Of a stretch of 64,000 bases of DNA, positions 62,501 to 64,000 are shown in pieces. Below the pieces are notes generated by a model. That model made no database searches. It was given only the letters and a program-made list of their open reading frames with translations, and was not told where the DNA came from. The DNA comes from an uncultured Fulvivirga sp. (GTDB lineage Bacteria; Bacteroidota; Bacteroidia; Cytophagales; Cyclobacteriaceae): contig CANMSE010000007.1 of the NCBI GenBank assembly GCA_947500555.1, forward strand, positions 1 through 64,000, given 5' to 3'. Every line of letters starts with the position of its first letter. Position 1 is the first letter of the stretch. The position numbers and the translations under genes are program-made.

Positions 62501-63018
62501 AAGATCAATTTATAATCAGGGATGCAGATCAAAATGATTATGAGCAAATAGGACGCGTGCTTGTTAGTTCTTATACCCTCCTCAATGATTTTCCAAAGCC
62601 TCAAGAACAGCCTAACTACTATGATAAACTTCAGCACATATATAAACTCTTAACAGATGATAGCATTGAATTATTTGTTGCCATAATCAATGATCAAAAA
62701 GTAGCCGGAACCGTCCTCTTCTTTGGCGACATGGCTTATTACGGTTCTAAGGGTACGGCAACTAAAGCCAAGAATACAGCAGGCTTTCGCTTTTTAGGGG
62801 TAGATCCCGATGCTCAAGGTCTCGGCATAGGTAAAGCTCTGAGCTTACATTGCATTGACCGTGCAAAAGAATTAAAATGTAAACAGGTCATTATCCATTC
62901 CACTGAAGCTATGAAAACAGCCAGGTCTATGTACTTGAAAATAGGATTTGAAAAAGCTCCATACTTAGATTTTGACTGGGATGGATATGGAGTTTATGGG
63001 TTTAAACTCGATCTTTAG
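62497..63018 (+). CDS. GNAT family N-acetyltransferase
   Basis: 173 residues, single GNAT domain. GFRFLGVDPDAQGLGIGKALSLHCIDRAKE contains the acetyl-CoA loop, and MYLKIGFEKAPYLDFDW the family C-terminal strand. Substrate unknown. ATG overlaps the upstream stop (ATGA), so probably co-translated with the MarR-GNAT fusion. Confidence 0.85.
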   Translation: MKDQFIIRDADQNDYEQIGRVLVSSYTLLNDFPKPQEQPNYYDKLQHIYKLLTDDSIELFVAIINDQKVAGTVLFFGDMAYYGSKGTATKAKNTAGFRFLGVDPDAQGLGIGKALSLHCIDRAKELKCKQVIIHSTEAMKTARSMYLKIGFEKAPYLDFDWDGYGVYGFKLDL

Positions 63019-63049
63019 GTGAAACATTGGTCACTTACGAGATTGATTT

Positions 63050-63922
63050 ATGAAATTTCTATACCTTATTTCCCTCTTTTTTATTCTTTGTACAACAGGC
63101 ATCTGTCAGGTTAAAGAAACCATACTTACTAATCACAGCGCCTCAGACAGGTATGCAAACTATTCTCCAGATGGTAAGCTAATAGTTTTTGAATCAGATC
63201 GAAATGGTAGCTGGGACATTTATCTTATGAATTCAGATGGCAAAAGTGTCAAAAGGTTAACACTACATGATAAAGATGACAGGCGCCCTAGCTGGCACCC
63301 ATCAGGAAAAAGTATCTTGTTTGAATCAGATCGTATGGGTCAATTTGAATTATTCAAAATGGACATTCCAAGTGGTAGAGTAGATTGGATAGACATAAAA
63401 AGGCCTGATGGTGACCCAATCTTTGCCAGATACTCACCAGACGGTAGCAAAATCGCTTTTTCCTTTAAAGAGTCAGATGACAAAGCCAATATCGCCATAG
63501 TGAATAAAAAGGGGAAAGGGTTTAAGCTGGTCACCGATAATGATTTTAGAAGCTTTTATCCGAGCTGGTCTCCAGATGGTAAGTCTATAGTCTTTTTCTC
63601 AAGACACGAGACTAATAATAACGATGATGAAATTTATACGATCAATCTTGATGGCACAGGTATGACCAGACTGACCAATTGGCCAAAACACAATTTCTGT
63701 CCTTCTTGGTCATCTGATGGGGCGAAAATTGCCTATGTTACTTCTATGGATGATAGAAGACCTGAGATTTACATTATGGATGCTGATGGCCAAAATGCTA
63801 TGAGAATCACTAATAATGAAGATGGTGACACCTTACCTTTTTGGTCTAAAGACAGTAAGAAACTGCTTATCACAGGTTACAGAAATGGTAGCTTTGAAAT
63901 CTGTGAACTACTAATCAATTGA
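63050..63922 (+). CDS. Secreted TolB-like beta-propeller protein
   Basis: 290 residues with a signal peptide (TGICQV). About six PD40/WD40-like blades (NYSPDGKLIVFESDRNGSWDIYLMNSDGKSVKRLT, ARYSPDGSKIAFSFKES, PSWSPDGKSIVFFSR, PSWSSDGAKIAYVTS) form a propeller. Related to TolB, but without a TolB N-terminal domain. It may be a periplasmic scaffold or binding protein. It follows the GNAT gene by 31 bases; nothing further is encoded before the window end. Confidence 0.8.
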   Translation: MKFLYLISLFFILCTTGICQVKETILTNHSASDRYANYSPDGKLIVFESDRNGSWDIYLMNSDGKSVKRLTLHDKDDRRPSWHPSGKSILFESDRMGQFELFKMDIPSGRVDWIDIKRPDGDPIFARYSPDGSKIAFSFKESDDKANIAIVNKKGKGFKLVTDNDFRSFYPSWSPDGKSIVFFSRHETNNNDDEIYTINLDGTGMTRLTNWPKHNFCPSWSSDGAKIAYVTSMDDRRPEIYIMDADGQNAMRITNNEDGDTLPFWSKDSKKLLITGYRNGSFEICELLIN

Positions 63923-64000
63923 TCTTCTTAATTTATATTCACGTTGAAGCCAATTAAGATTCCTCTGAAGCCATTTTAACTTTTTTAGAACTATATGAAG

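Overview
This looks like a chromosomal window from a free-living, probably marine or soil, member of the Bacteroidota (order Cytophagales is my best guess). The evidence is low G+C, promoters of the Bacteroidota type (TTG, 19-20 bases, TAnnTTTG), few Shine-Dalgarno sites, many SusC/FecA-type TonB receptors with carboxypeptidase-regulatory-like N-termini, MacB/FtsX permeases of the PadR-linked type, and families such as DUF4856, DUF6607, DUF763, imelysin and HTTM. I see no transposase, phage gene, rRNA, tRNA or CRISPR array.

Layout. 1-2025: REP-like hairpin and two secreted alpha/beta hydrolases. 2027-5512 (minus): TPR lipoprotein, CoA-type Nudix hydrolase, membrane AraC regulator, DUF998. 5664-11070: PadR regulator, permease with a PadR-linked prefix domain, and two tandem paralogous secreted proteins. 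11072-13051 (minus): TetR-like regulator and ABC1/UbiB kinase. 13162-18405: SIMPL protein, DUF763, a small secreted protein and a second permease. 18767-24102: a trehalose block (GH15 hydrolase, 7TM receptor-like protein, OtsA-OtsB fusion). 24191-39093: an iron/heme region with two uptake operons, a GAF/PAS/HisKA protein, a LuxR-type response regulator and a MATE transporter. 39165-46438: assorted metabolism and envelope genes (DUF819, fructosamine kinase, ACMSD-like hydrolase, TrhO, MogA, M23 peptidase). 46455-53509: a histidine biosynthesis operon hisGDCBHAF-IE preceded by a transcription attenuator. 53566-64000: an iodotyrosine-deiodinase-like flavoprotein, YebC, a large secreted repeat protein, a disulfide-less lipoamide-dehydrogenase relative, a MarR-GNAT fusion and a TolB-like propeller protein.

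Two things stand out. First, the his operon has a textbook leader: a 27-codon peptide with seven His codons, a perfect 13-bp terminator stem, and an alternative pairing that would exclude the terminator. Second, four promoters in 24.2-34.0 kb share the same architecture: a TTG/TAnnTTTG core promoter with a palindrome of the form TTTAGAnTnAnTCTAAA (varying quality) just downstream of the -7 box. They drive DUF4856, imelysin, the LuxR-type regulator and the HmuR-like receptor, which defines a local metal-responsive (most likely iron) regulon. Inside it lies a GGCX-like membrane protein that keeps the catalytic lysine of vitamin K-dependent carboxylases, and a HmuY-type heme-binding lipoprotein gene with higher G+C than its neighbours.
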